Shown here one piece after another: positions 1 through 7,480 of a stretch of DNA of 25,865 nt. The notes below the pieces were generated by a model, which worked only from the letters and a program-made list of their open reading frames with translations, was not told the origin of the DNA and ran no database searches. Each line of letters opens with the position of its first letter. Position 1 is the first letter of the stretch. Both the position numbers and the translations under genes were made by a program. Source of the DNA: CANKHJ01 sp035556495 (GTDB lineage Bacteria; Pseudomonadota; Alphaproteobacteria; Rhizobiales; Xanthobacteraceae); contig DATMEW010000159.1 in assembly GCA_035556495.1 (NCBI GenBank), forward strand, positions 1 through 25,865, written 5' to 3'.

Positions 1-158
1 CCCGCGCTGTCGCCCCGCTCAAGGCGGCGGACGACGCCCATCTCATCGACACCAGCGCCCTCGATGCCGACCAGGTGCTCGCCGCCGCGATCGCGCTGGT
101 GGAGCAGGTCCGCGCCCCCGGCCGGGGACCTTTGCGGATAGCCGAACCGGAGCGCTGA
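1..158 (+). CDS. cmk: Cytidylate kinase, C-terminal fragment (cut by window edge)
   Basis: Only the last 51 or so codons are present, in the frame whose codons begin at position 3; the stop is TGA at 156-158. The residues RAVAPLKAADDAHLIDTS match the conserved end of bacterial CMP/dCMP kinase, where the R..APL.PA.DA.xxDTS segment leads into the last helix. The enzyme phosphorylates CMP and dCMP to the diphosphates in the cytosol. The call is strengthened by rpsA lying next downstream, since cmk-rpsA is a widely conserved pair. The P-loop and most of the protein lie outside the window, so integrity cannot be judged. Confidence 0.85.
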   Translation, partial: RAVAPLKAADDAHLIDTSALDADQVLAAAIALVEQVRAPGRGPLRIAEPER

Positions 159-229
159 GCCGCCGCGCCGCGGTGCGGTTCCCGGCCGGCGCCGGCGTCG
201 CGGCATGCCGGACTTCCCCTGTCCTTCCC

Positions 230-257
230 TTGCCCTTTCCACAGGAAAAGGCTATAG
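230..257 (+). promoter_or_regulatory. Candidate rpsA promoter
   Basis: A TTGCCC hexamer at 230-235 and CTATAG at 252-257 are separated by 16 bp, close to the alphaproteobacterial housekeeping pattern (CTTGAC / CTATAT). A transcript starting near 264 would have a leader of roughly 300 nt before rpsA. The sequence match is seen directly; promoter activity is inferred. Confidence 0.45.
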
Positions 258-571
258 GCGCGTCCGTTCGGGGACGCCTCTGCATGGCGGTGCTGCCCGC
301 GCGGGCCGGATGGGCGCAATGTCCATCCGTCTGGAGGACCAGCCCAGCGCGTGCATGCCGTTCCGGCGTTGCGGACACATAATCGCTGAACCCCAGTCGT
401 TGAACCATCGTTTCGACCGCACGGCATTGCGCCGGGCCGTCGGCTTCGACGGAGTTTCCGCCATGCGGAGGCTCGTGAAGCCGAGGTCGCCGGAAGTCCG
501 CGGATCTTCCGGACCGTGAGGTCGAAACGCCTTTCATCCCATCGGCGCGCGAACCGCATTCTGGAGATTAC
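258..571 (+). other. Long structured rpsA leader / intergenic region
   Basis: The 413 bp between cmk and rpsA contain no convincing gene. Inverted repeats visible are GCGTCC/GGACGC at 260-265 and 272-277, right at the predicted transcript start; ATGCCGT/ACGGCAT at 355-361 and 421-427, enclosing about 59 nt; and CCGGAAG/CTTCCGG at 490-496 and 506-512, about 60 nt before the start codon. Ribosomal protein S1 is known to repress its own translation through a structured leader in E. coli. Whether this leader works the same way is inference. Confidence 0.4.
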
Positions 572-2287
572 ATGGCCACTGCCCAAGCCCAACCCACGCG
601 CGACGATTTCGCCGCCATGCTCGATGAGTCCTTCAGCCAGGGTAACCTGCTGGAAGGTTCGGTCATCAAGGGAACCGTCGTCGGCATCGAGAAGGATGTC
701 GCGATCATCGACGTCGGCCTCAAGACCGAGGGCCGTGTCGCCCTGCGCGAATTCACCGGTCCCGGACGCGGCGACGAACTGAGTGTCGGCGACACCGTGG
801 AGGTCTATCTCGAGCGCGTCGAGAATGCGCTGGGCGAAGCCGTCCTGTCGCGCGACAAGGCCCGCCGGGAAGAGAGCTGGGGCAAGCTGGAGCTGGCCTT
901 CAAGAACAACGAGAAGGTCACCGGCGTGATCTTCAATCAGGTCAAGGGCGGCTTCACCGTCGACCTCGACGGCGCCGTGGCCTTCCTGCCGCGCAGCCAG
1001 GTGGACATCCGCCCGATCCGCGATGTCGGCCCGCTGATGAATCAGGACCAGTCGTTCCAGATTCTCAAGATGGATCGCCGCCGCGGCAACATCGTGGTGT
1101 CCCGCCGTACCGTGCTGGAAGAGACCCGCGCCGAGCAGCGCCAGGAACTGGTGCAGAATCTGGAAGAGGGTCAGGTCATCGACGGCGTGGTGAAGAATAT
1201 CACCGATTACGGCGCCTTCGTGGATCTCGGCGGCATCGACGGCCTGCTGCATGTCACCGACATCGCCTGGCGGCGCGTCAATCACCCGACCGAGGTGCTG
1301 ACCATCGGCCAGTCGGTCAAGGTCAAGATCATCAAGATCAACCACGAGACCCACCGCATCTCGCTGGGCATGAAGCAGTTGCAGGACGATCCGTGGCAGG
1401 GCATCGAGGCGAAATATCCGCTTCAGGCGCGCCTCAAGGGCCGCGTGACCAACATCACCGACTACGGCGCCTTCGTGGAACTGGAGCCGGGCATCGAGGG
1501 GCTGATTCACGTCTCCGAAATGTCCTGGACCAAGAAGAACGTCCATCCGGGCAAGATCGTCTCCACCTCCCAGGAGGTCGAGGTGCAGGTGCTCGAGGTC
1601 GATCCGGTCAAGCGCCGGATCTCGCTCGGCCTCAAGCAGACCAGCCGCAACCCGTGGGAAGTCTTCGCCGACGCCCATCCGGTCGGTTCCGAGATCGAGG
1701 GTGAGGTCAAGAACAAGACCGAATTCGGCCTGTTCCTGGGTCTCGACGGCGACGTGGACGGCATGGTCCATCTCTCCGACCTCGACTGGAAGCTGCCGGG
1801 CGAACAGGTCATCGACAACTACAAGAAGGGCGACATGGTGCGCACCCAGGTTCTCGACATCGATGTCGAGAAGGAGCGCATCTCGCTGGGCATCAAGCAG
1901 CTCGGCGGCGATCCCTTCACCACCGAAGGCACCGGCGATCTCAAGAAGGGCGCCGTCGTCACCTGCGAGATCACCGAAGTGAAGGACAGCGGCATCGACG
2001 TGAAGATCGCCGGCACCGATCTCATGGCCTTCATCAAGCGCGGCGATCTTGCCCGCGAGCGCGCCGACCAGCGGCCGGAGCGGTTCGCCATCGGCGAGAA
2101 GGTCGATGCCCGCATCACCCAGTTCGACCGCAAGACCCACAAGGTCGCCGTCTCCATCAAGGCGCTGGAAGTCGCCGAGGAGAAGGAAGCCATCGCGCAA
2201 TACGGATCGTCCGATTCCGGCGCCACGCTGGGCGACATTCTCGGCACCGCCCTCAAGCGGGCCCAGGGTGAGAAAGCGGAAGACTGA
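572..2287 (+). CDS. rpsA: 30S ribosomal protein S1
   Basis: The product of 571 aa binds mRNA and helps load it on the 30S subunit. Six S1/OB-fold repeats can be read at about residues 30-95, 113-180, 200-268, 285-355, 372-442 and 459-531. Repeats 3 to 5 carry the typical core (NITDYGAFVDL, NITDYGAFVEL, NKTEFGLFLGL, each followed by G..GL.H.S-like and RISLG.KQ). Length and repeat number match full-length proteobacterial S1. The ATG at 572 has GGAG at 563-566 as ribosome-binding site. It follows cmk and is closed by a strong intrinsic terminator, so it is probably transcribed on its own or with cmk. The long leader upstream suggests autoregulation. No defects are seen. Confidence 0.98.
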   Translation: MATAQAQPTRDDFAAMLDESFSQGNLLEGSVIKGTVVGIEKDVAIIDVGLKTEGRVALREFTGPGRGDELSVGDTVEVYLERVENALGEAVLSRDKARREESWGKLELAFKNNEKVTGVIFNQVKGGFTVDLDGAVAFLPRSQVDIRPIRDVGPLMNQDQSFQILKMDRRRGNIVVSRRTVLEETRAEQRQELVQNLEEGQVIDGVVKNITDYGAFVDLGGIDGLLHVTDIAWRRVNHPTEVLTIGQSVKVKIIKINHETHRISLGMKQLQDDPWQGIEAKYPLQARLKGRVTNITDYGAFVELEPGIEGLIHVSEMSWTKKNVHPGKIVSTSQEVEVQVLEVDPVKRRISLGLKQTSRNPWEVFADAHPVGSEIEGEVKNKTEFGLFLGLDGDVDGMVHLSDLDWKLPGEQVIDNYKKGDMVRTQVLDIDVEKERISLGIKQLGGDPFTTEGTGDLKKGAVVTCEITEVKDSGIDVKIAGTDLMAFIKRGDLARERADQRPERFAIGEKVDARITQFDRKTHKVAVSIKALEVAEEKEAIAQYGSSDSGATLGDILGTALKRAQGEKAED

Positions 2288-2330
2288 CGCGGAAGACCAT
2301 AAGGGCGGCTCAAACCCGCCCATGCTCTGG

Positions 2331-2360
2331 AACCCCGGCCTTGCGCCGGGGTTTCTTTTT
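2331..2360 (+). terminator. Intrinsic terminator after rpsA
   Basis: A perfect 9-bp stem AACCCCGGC / GCCGGGGTT (2331-2339 and 2345-2353) with loop CTTGC is followed by TTTCTTTTT. It lies 43 bp after the rpsA stop. A smaller hairpin GGGCGG/CCGCCC (2303-2308, 2316-2321) precedes it. Confidence 0.9.
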
Positions 2361-2497
2361 GCTTCGGGCCGGGCTTTATCGGCGCGCCCGGGTGCGGGCG
2401 GCCCGCCACGGGGCGCCGACGGAACCGTTGACCTTGATCGTTGACCTTGCCCCCGTGACGGCGCACGGTCCCGGACCCGCGCAAGGAGGCCGATGCC

Positions 2498-3481
2498 ATG
2501 TCGTTCGAAGCCGATCAGATCGTCGATCGCCGCAGGCTGCGCCGGAAGGTGACATTCTGGCGCGTGGTCTGCGCCGTCTTCGTCGTGGCGGCGATCGCCG
2601 GCGGCGGCTTCTTTTTCGCCGGGCGGGGCGCCGACATGGTGAGCGGCCCATCCGGCGCCATCGCGCGGGTGAAGATCGAAGGTCTGATCCGCAGCGACCA
2701 GCAGCGCGTCGAGGCGCTGGAGCGGCTTGGCAAGTCCCGCGCCGCCGCTGTCATCGTGAGGATCAACAGCCCCGGCGGCACCACGGCGGGGTCCGAGGAG
2801 CTGTATGATTCGCTGACGCGGCTGCGCGAGCGCAAGCCCGTGGTCGTGGTGGTCGAAGGCCTTGCGGCGTCCGGCGGCTATATCGCCGCGCTCGGCGGCG
2901 AGCATATCGTGGCGCGGGAGACCTCGCTGGTCGGCTCCATCGGCGTGCTGTTCCAGTATCCCAATGTGAGCGAGCTGCTGAAAACCGTGGGCGTGCAGGT
3001 CGAGGCCATCAAGTCCTCGCCGCTCAAGGCCGCGCCGAACGGCTATGAGCCGACCAGCCCCGAAGCCCGCGCCGCCATCGAGGCGGTGGTGATGGATTCC
3101 TATGCCTGGTTCAAGCGCCTGGTGCAGGAGCGGCGCAGGATGGACGATGGCACCCTGACAACGGTGTCCGACGGGCGCATCTTCACCGGCCGTCAGGCGA
3201 CATCCCTGAAGCTGATCGACCAGATCGGCGACGAGAAGACCGCCATTGCCTGGCTTGCGGCCGAAAAGAAGATCAGCGCCGATCTGCCGGTGCGGGACTT
3301 CCGCCTGCAGGACCGCTTCGGCGATCTCTCCTTCCTCCGGCTCGCGACGGCCGTGGTGCTGGATGCGGCGGGCCTGACGACGCTCGCGCGCAGGCTGGAA
3401 GCGGGCGGCGCCCTTCAGGCCATGGAGCGGCTGAACCTTGACGGTCTGCTGGCCCTTTGGCACCCTCCGGGGACTCAATGA
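2498..3481 (+). CDS. sppA: Signal peptide peptidase SppA (short, SppA36 type)
   Basis: The 327-aa membrane-anchored serine protease degrades cleaved signal peptides; its active site faces the periplasm. Residues 20-41 form one membrane segment after a basic N-terminus. The S49 protease domain follows, with the oxyanion/GG motif RINSPGGT (89-96), the nucleophile Ser125 in AASGGY, the VGSIGV motif (145-150) and the general base Lys177 in SPLKAAPNGYEP. The length fits the single-domain SppA36 form, not the tandem-domain E. coli enzyme. AAGGAGG at 2483-2489 sits 8 nt before the ATG, an excellent ribosome-binding site. It lies 27 bp before ihfB; the rpsA-sppA-ihfB order is common in alphaproteobacteria. 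Confidence 0.95.
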   Translation: MSFEADQIVDRRRLRRKVTFWRVVCAVFVVAAIAGGGFFFAGRGADMVSGPSGAIARVKIEGLIRSDQQRVEALERLGKSRAAAVIVRINSPGGTTAGSEELYDSLTRLRERKPVVVVVEGLAASGGYIAALGGEHIVARETSLVGSIGVLFQYPNVSELLKTVGVQVEAIKSSPLKAAPNGYEPTSPEARAAIEAVVMDSYAWFKRLVQERRRMDDGTLTTVSDGRIFTGRQATSLKLIDQIGDEKTAIAWLAAEKKISADLPVRDFRLQDRFGDLSFLRLATAVVLDAAGLTTLARRLEAGGALQAMERLNLDGLLALWHPPGTQ

Positions 3482-3508
3482 AACAGCGAGAGCGGTGACG
3501 GCGTTCCG

Positions 3509-3856
3509 ATGATCAAATCCGAGCTTGTCCAGCGGATCGCTGCGCAGAATCCCCATCTCTACCAGCGCGATATCGAGAACATCATCAACGCCATCCTCAA
3601 CGAGGTGGTGGAGGCGATGGCGCGGGGCGACCGGGTCGAACTGCGCGGCTTCGGCGCCTTTTCGGTGAAGCAGCGTCCGGCGCGCACGGGCCGCAACCCG
3701 CGCACCGGCGAGCATGTCGCCGTCGAGGAGAAGAAGGTGCCCTTCTTCAAGACCGGCAAGGAGATGCGCGAGCGGCTCAACAACGGCGTTGATCTCAACG
3801 GGGACGATCTCGACGACGACGAGGACGACCTCGATTCCGCCGAGATGGAGCGATAG
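3509..3856 (+). CDS. ihfB: Integration host factor subunit beta
   Basis: The 115-aa nucleoid protein forms a heterodimer with IhfA and bends DNA sharply at specific sites. The HU/IHF fold is clear: IKSELVQRIA at the start, ELRGFGAFSV in the central strands, and the beta-arm GRNPRTGE with Pro64, the residue that intercalates between base pairs, followed by VPFFKTGKEMRERLN. The core ends near residue 93. A further 22 residues are strikingly acidic (GDDLDDDEDDLDSAEMER), longer than the roughly 94 aa of E. coli IhfB. The gene lies 27 bp after sppA and 6 bp before the LapA-domain gene, so the three are likely co-transcribed. Confidence 0.95.
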   Translation: MIKSELVQRIAAQNPHLYQRDIENIINAILNEVVEAMARGDRVELRGFGAFSVKQRPARTGRNPRTGEHVAVEEKKVPFFKTGKEMRERLNNGVDLNGDDLDDDEDDLDSAEMER

Positions 3857-3862
3857 GCGCGG

Positions 3863-4243
3863 ATGGCCGGAAAAATCCTGCGCGGCATCATCCTGATTCC
3901 CCTGGCGATCCTGCTGATCGCCTTCGCCGTCGCCAACCGGCAGACCGTGGTGGTGTCGTTCGATCCCTTCGATGCGGTGCAGCCGGCCTATGCACTGACC
4001 CTGCCGCTGTTCGCCGTCATCATCGTGATCCTGATTCTCGGTGTCGTCATCGGCGGCGCGGCGGCGTGGCTGCGCCAGACCACCTGGCGGAGTGCGGCGC
4101 GCGGCCACGAATCCGAGGTTCGCCGCCTGCGCGCGGAGCTTGAGGCGGCGCGTGCGCGGGAGGTCCGGTCACGTCCGGCCATGGCGGACGCCGCGGACGG
4201 CGCGGCGCGCACGCCGCTCACCATCCCGCCGCCATCGGCCTGA
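3863..4243 (+). CDS. LapA-domain (DUF1049) inner membrane protein
   Basis: The 126-aa protein has two membrane segments at about residues 8-24 and 46-69. Between them is the family signature ANRQTVVVSFDPF, and a charged helix that may coil lies at about 76-101 (RSAARGHESEVRRLRAELEAARAR). This arrangement is typical of LapA/YciS proteins. In E. coli, LapA acts with LapB and FtsH in controlling LpxC and so lipopolysaccharide synthesis; that role is not shown here. It begins 6 bp after ihfB, the conserved ihfB-lapA pairing, and ends about 250 bp before trpF. The C-terminal tail is low-complexity and rich in Ala and Pro. Confidence 0.85.
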   Translation: MAGKILRGIILIPLAILLIAFAVANRQTVVVSFDPFDAVQPAYALTLPLFAVIIVILILGVVIGGAAAWLRQTTWRSAARGHESEVRRLRAELEAARAREVRSRPAMADAADGAARTPLTIPPPSA

Positions 4244-4421
4244 TTGCCAATCCGAGCCCCGGCCTGACGTGCCGAGGTGGGTGGGGCGTCCGGTTCGGTC
4301 GCCGCTCCGACAGTGCCCGCGCCAGCGCGAATCCGTTCCCTTGGGTGGTGATCCGGAACCCGCTTCAGAACCGATTCTGGTTTCTGTGCAGGCTGGTGCG
4401 GACCCGCGGCGGATGGGCCAT

Positions 4422-4449
4422 ATTCCATGCGCCAGGATTCCATGCGCCA
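4422..4449 (+). repeat. Tandem 13-bp direct repeat upstream of trpF
   Basis: ATTCCATGCGCCA occurs perfectly at 4422-4434 and 4437-4449 with a 15-bp period. It lies 43-70 bp before the trpF start and just ahead of a possible -10 element (CTATAT, 4477-4482). It could be a paired regulator site or a simple duplication. Confidence 0.5.
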
Positions 4450-4491
4450 AGCCGGTGCGAACCGCCGGCGGACGCGCTATATCCCCCTGTC

Positions 4492-5235
4492 ATGATGCCT
4501 CTCGTCAAAATCTGCGGCCTCACCACGGCCGCGACGCTGGATGCCGCGCTGGATGCGGGCGCCGACATGGTCGGCTTTGTGTTTTTTCCGCCCTCGCCGC
4601 GCAATGTCGGCATCGAGGCGGCGCGGGTGCTCGGCGCGCAGGCGGCCGGGCGAGCGATGAAGGTGGCGCTGTCCGTGGACGCCACCGACGATATGCTCGC
4701 CGCCATGGTCGAGGCGCTGCGGCCGGACCTGCTCCAGCTTCACGGCACGGAAACCTCGGAGCGGGTCGTCGCGATCCGCACCCGGTTCGGCATCCCAGTG
4801 ATGAAGGCGCTGCCGGTGGCCGAGCGGACCGATCTGTCGCCGGTGCGGCTTTACGCGGACGTGGCGGAGCGGTTGCTGTTCGATGCCCACCCGCCCCGGG
4901 ACGCGACGCGGCCGGGCGGCCTCGGCCGGACGTTCGACTGGCACTTGCTGGAGGATCTGACCCTGCCGGTGCCCTATATGCTGTCCGGCGGGCTCGATGC
5001 CGGCAATGTCGCGGAGGCGCTGCGCGTCACCCGCGCGCCGGGCGTGGACGTATCCTCCGGCGTCGAAAGCGCACCCGGCGTGAAGGACCCCGAACGCATC
5101 CATGCCTTTGTCGAGGCCGTGCGCGCCGCGGCCCGGCCGTCGCGGCCCGGCCTGCCGATCCCGCTGGCGGAACCGGAAACCGAGGTGGGTTCGCAGCCGG
5201 CCTCATCTGTCGCTCCGGTCGATCTTAAGGTATGA
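4492..5235 (+). CDS. trpF: Phosphoribosylanthranilate isomerase
   Basis: The enzyme converts N-(5-phosphoribosyl)anthranilate to CdRP, the third step of tryptophan synthesis, in a TIM barrel. Seen motifs are VKICGLT (catalytic Cys near residue 8), ADMVGFVFFPPSPR, LLQLHG, ALPV, LFDAHPP with GGLGRTFDW, the phosphate loop LSGGLDAGNV, and VDVSSGVESAPGVKD (substrate-binding end). The frame stays open upstream to a GTG at 4345, but family homology begins at the MMPLVKICG methionines. ATG 4492 or 4495 is therefore the start, giving about 246 aa. The C-terminal 25 residues after the last barrel helix are Pro-rich and not conserved. trpB follows after 52 bp. A possible CTATAT -10 element only about 10 bp upstream hints at a very short or absent 5' leader. 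Confidence 0.95.
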   Translation: MMPLVKICGLTTAATLDAALDAGADMVGFVFFPPSPRNVGIEAARVLGAQAAGRAMKVALSVDATDDMLAAMVEALRPDLLQLHGTETSERVVAIRTRFGIPVMKALPVAERTDLSPVRLYADVAERLLFDAHPPRDATRPGGLGRTFDWHLLEDLTLPVPYMLSGGLDAGNVAEALRVTRAPGVDVSSGVESAPGVKDPERIHAFVEAVRAAARPSRPGLPIPLAEPETEVGSQPASSVAPVDLKV

Positions 5236-5287
5236 CCGCGCCACCCGGCGGATGCCGTGTATCCGCCGCCGCAGCCGAGTTTTCGTA

Positions 5288-6526
5288 ATGACCGTTCAGC
5301 AGCCCAATTCCTTTCGCACCGGCCCCGATGAACGGGGCCGCTTCGGCATCTTCGGCGGCCGTTTCGTCGCCGAGACGCTGATGCCGCTGATCCTCGATCT
5401 GGAGCGCGCCTATGCGGAGGCCAAGGCCGACCCCGCGTTCCAGAAGGAGATGGACGGCCACCTGAAAACCTTCGTCGGCCGGCCGAGCCCGCTGTATTTC
5501 GCGGAACGGCTGACGGAGCATTGCCGCGCCGGGGCGCCCGCGGGGCAGGGCGCGAAAATCTATTTCAAGCGCGAGGAACTGAATCATACCGGCGCGCACA
5601 AGGTGAACAATGTGCTCGGCCAGATCATGGTCGCGCGCCGCATGGGCAAGAAGCGTATCATCGCCGAGACGGGTGCCGGCATGCACGGCGTCGCCACGGC
5701 CACGCTCTGCGCGCGCTTTGGGCTCGATTGCATCGTCTATATGGGCGCGGTCGATGTCGCCCGGCAGGCGCCCAACGTGTTCCGCATGAAGATGCTGGGC
5801 GCGGAGGTGCGCCCCGTGGAGTCCGGCACGAAGACCCTCAAGGATGCGATGAACGAGGCCCTGCGCGACTGGGTCACGAATGTCGCCGACACGTTCTATT
5901 GCATCGGCACGGTGGCGGGGCCGCATCCCTATCCGATGATGGTGCGGGACTTCCAGGCGGTGATCGGCCACGAGACCCGGGTGCAGATGCAGGAAGCCGA
6001 AGGCCGTCTGCCGGATTCGCTGGTCGCCTGCATCGGCGGCGGCTCCAACGCCATGGGCCTGTTCCATCCTTTCCTCGACGATGCGGGCATCGAGATCTAC
6101 GGCGTCGAGGCGGCCGGCGAGGGCCTGACCGGTCTTCATGCGGCGTCCATCGCCGGGGGCCGTCCGGGCGTGCTCCACGGCAACCGCACGTATCTTTTGA
6201 TGAACGAGGACGGCCAGATTCAGGACGCCCATTCGATTTCGGCGGGGCTCGATTATCCCGGCATCGGTCCGGAACATGCCTGGCTGCACGATATCGGCCG
6301 TGTGCAGTATCTCTCCGCGACGGACGACGAGGCGCTCGAAGCGTTTCAGCTATGCAGCCGCCTCGAAGGCATCATTCCGGCGCTGGAGCCGGCCCATGCG
6401 CTGGCCAGGGTGCTGACGCTCGCGCCGCAGAAACCGCAGGACCACCTCATGGTCGTCAATCTCTCTGGCCGCGGCGACAAGGACCTCGCTTCGGTGGCCG
6501 AATATCTGGAGGGCAAGCGTTCATGA
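5288..6526 (+). CDS. trpB: Tryptophan synthase beta chain
   Basis: The 412-aa PLP enzyme condenses indole, channelled from the alpha subunit, with serine to give tryptophan. Landmarks are RFGIFGGRFVAETLMP near the N-terminus, the Schiff-base lysine Lys105 in HTGAHKVNN, Glu127 in AETGAGMHG, and the PLP phosphate loop GGGSNAMG (250-257); length is standard. The frame is open further upstream (to 5102), but the conserved N-terminus begins just after the ATG at 5288. Its stop overlaps the trpA start in an ATGA junction (6523-6526), which implies translational coupling and supports equal production of the two subunits. Confidence 0.98.
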   Translation: MTVQQPNSFRTGPDERGRFGIFGGRFVAETLMPLILDLERAYAEAKADPAFQKEMDGHLKTFVGRPSPLYFAERLTEHCRAGAPAGQGAKIYFKREELNHTGAHKVNNVLGQIMVARRMGKKRIIAETGAGMHGVATATLCARFGLDCIVYMGAVDVARQAPNVFRMKMLGAEVRPVESGTKTLKDAMNEALRDWVTNVADTFYCIGTVAGPHPYPMMVRDFQAVIGHETRVQMQEAEGRLPDSLVACIGGGSNAMGLFHPFLDDAGIEIYGVEAAGEGLTGLHAASIAGGRPGVLHGNRTYLLMNEDGQIQDAHSISAGLDYPGIGPEHAWLHDIGRVQYLSATDDEALEAFQLCSRLEGIIPALEPAHALARVLTLAPQKPQDHLMVVNLSGRGDKDLASVAEYLEGKRS

Positions 6527-7353
6527 GCACGCGAATCGAACAGCGCTTCGCCGCCCTGAAGGCCGAAGGCCGCGCCGGCCTCGTCACCTTTCTCATGGCC
6601 GGCGACCCGGATTTCGAGACCAGCCTCGCCATCACGCGGGCGCTGCCGGCGGCCTGCGCCGATGTCATCGAACTCGGCGTTCCCTTCACCGACCCGATGG
6701 CGGACGGCCCCGCGATCCAGGCGGCCGGCCTGCGCGCGCTCAAGGCCGGGCAGACCCTGCGCCGCACGCTCGATCTCGTCCGTGCCTTTCGCACCGGCGA
6801 TGACGAGACGCCGATCGTGCTGATGGGCTATTACAACCCGATCTATATCTACGGCGTCGCCGATTTCCTGACCGACGCCAAGGCCGCCGGCGTGGACGGC
6901 CTCATCGTGGTCGATCTGCCCCCGGAAGAGGACGACGAACTCTGCAAACCGGCCCTTGCCGCCGGGCTCAGCTTCATTCGTCTCGCCACGCCCACGACCG
7001 ACGACAAGCGCCTGCCCGCCGTGCTCGCGAATACCTCGGGCTTTGTCTATTACGTGTCCATCGCCGGCATCACCGGGGCGGCCGCGCCGGACATGGCCAG
7101 GGTTGCTTCGGCCGTGGCGCGCATCAAGCGCCATTCGCCGCTGCCGGTCGCTGTCGGCTTCGGCATCCGCACCGCCGAGAACGCCGCCGCCATCGCCCGG
7201 AATGCGGATGCCGCCGTGGTCGGCACCGCGCTGGTGGATGTGCTGCGCGCGAGCCTCGACGAACAGAGCCGCGCGACCGTCACGGCCGTGACGGACCTCG
7301 TCGCGTCGCTCGCCGCCGGCGTGCGCGCCGCGCGCCGGGAGGCGGCGGAATAG
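6523..7353 (+). CDS. trpA: Tryptophan synthase alpha chain
   Basis: The 276-aa TIM-barrel subunit splits indole-3-glycerol phosphate into indole and glyceraldehyde 3-phosphate. Catalytic Glu50 in ELGVPFTDP and Asp61 in DPMADGP are both present, as are VLMGYYNPIYIYG, the VVDLPPEE segment, the YYVSIAGITGA loop and the phosphate-binding VGFGIRTAE. It starts inside the trpB stop codon (ATGA). The 127-bp spacer to accD contains a strong hairpin. Tryptophan genes other than trpFBA are not in the window, as expected for the split trp genes of alphaproteobacteria. Confidence 0.98.
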   Translation: MSTRIEQRFAALKAEGRAGLVTFLMAGDPDFETSLAITRALPAACADVIELGVPFTDPMADGPAIQAAGLRALKAGQTLRRTLDLVRAFRTGDDETPIVLMGYYNPIYIYGVADFLTDAKAAGVDGLIVVDLPPEEDDELCKPALAAGLSFIRLATPTTDDKRLPAVLANTSGFVYYVSIAGITGAAAPDMARVASAVARIKRHSPLPVAVGFGIRTAENAAAIARNADAAVVGTALVDVLRASLDEQSRATVTAVTDLVASLAAGVRAARREAAE

Positions 7354-7433
7354 CGCAGAGGCCCGTTCCTGCCGGCATTCGGACACGATCCTTGGGCAGA
7401 ACGGCAGGGCCGGGCAGGCAGGATGTGAAGTAT

Positions 7434-7458
7434 CGGACACCGCCTTGCGCGGCGTCCG
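7434..7458 (+). other. Hairpin in the trpA-accD spacer
   Basis: CGGAC-A-CCGC (7434-7443) pairs with GCGG-C-GTCCG (7449-7458), nine pairs with one A/C mismatch and loop CTTGC. It ends 22 bp before the accD ATG and has no U-tract, so it is not a classical terminator. A longer-range pair CCTGCCG/CGGCAGG (7368-7374, 7402-7408) lies just upstream. Roles in RNA processing or attenuation are only inference. Confidence 0.5.
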
Positions 7459-7480
7459 CAAAGCAAGCGAAGCAGGTGAC

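Noticed and set aside
2341..2497. Small ORFs overlapping the rpsA terminator and sppA upstream region
   Set aside because: They run through a terminator hairpin and overlap sppA in another frame, with no ribosome-binding site or conserved features.
4345..4491. In-frame upstream extension of trpF with two Trp codons, considered as a trp leader peptide or longer TrpF
   Set aside because: The Trp codons are not adjacent, the frame runs directly into trpF without a stop, no attenuator stem with a U-tract is visible, and family homology starts at MPLVKICG.
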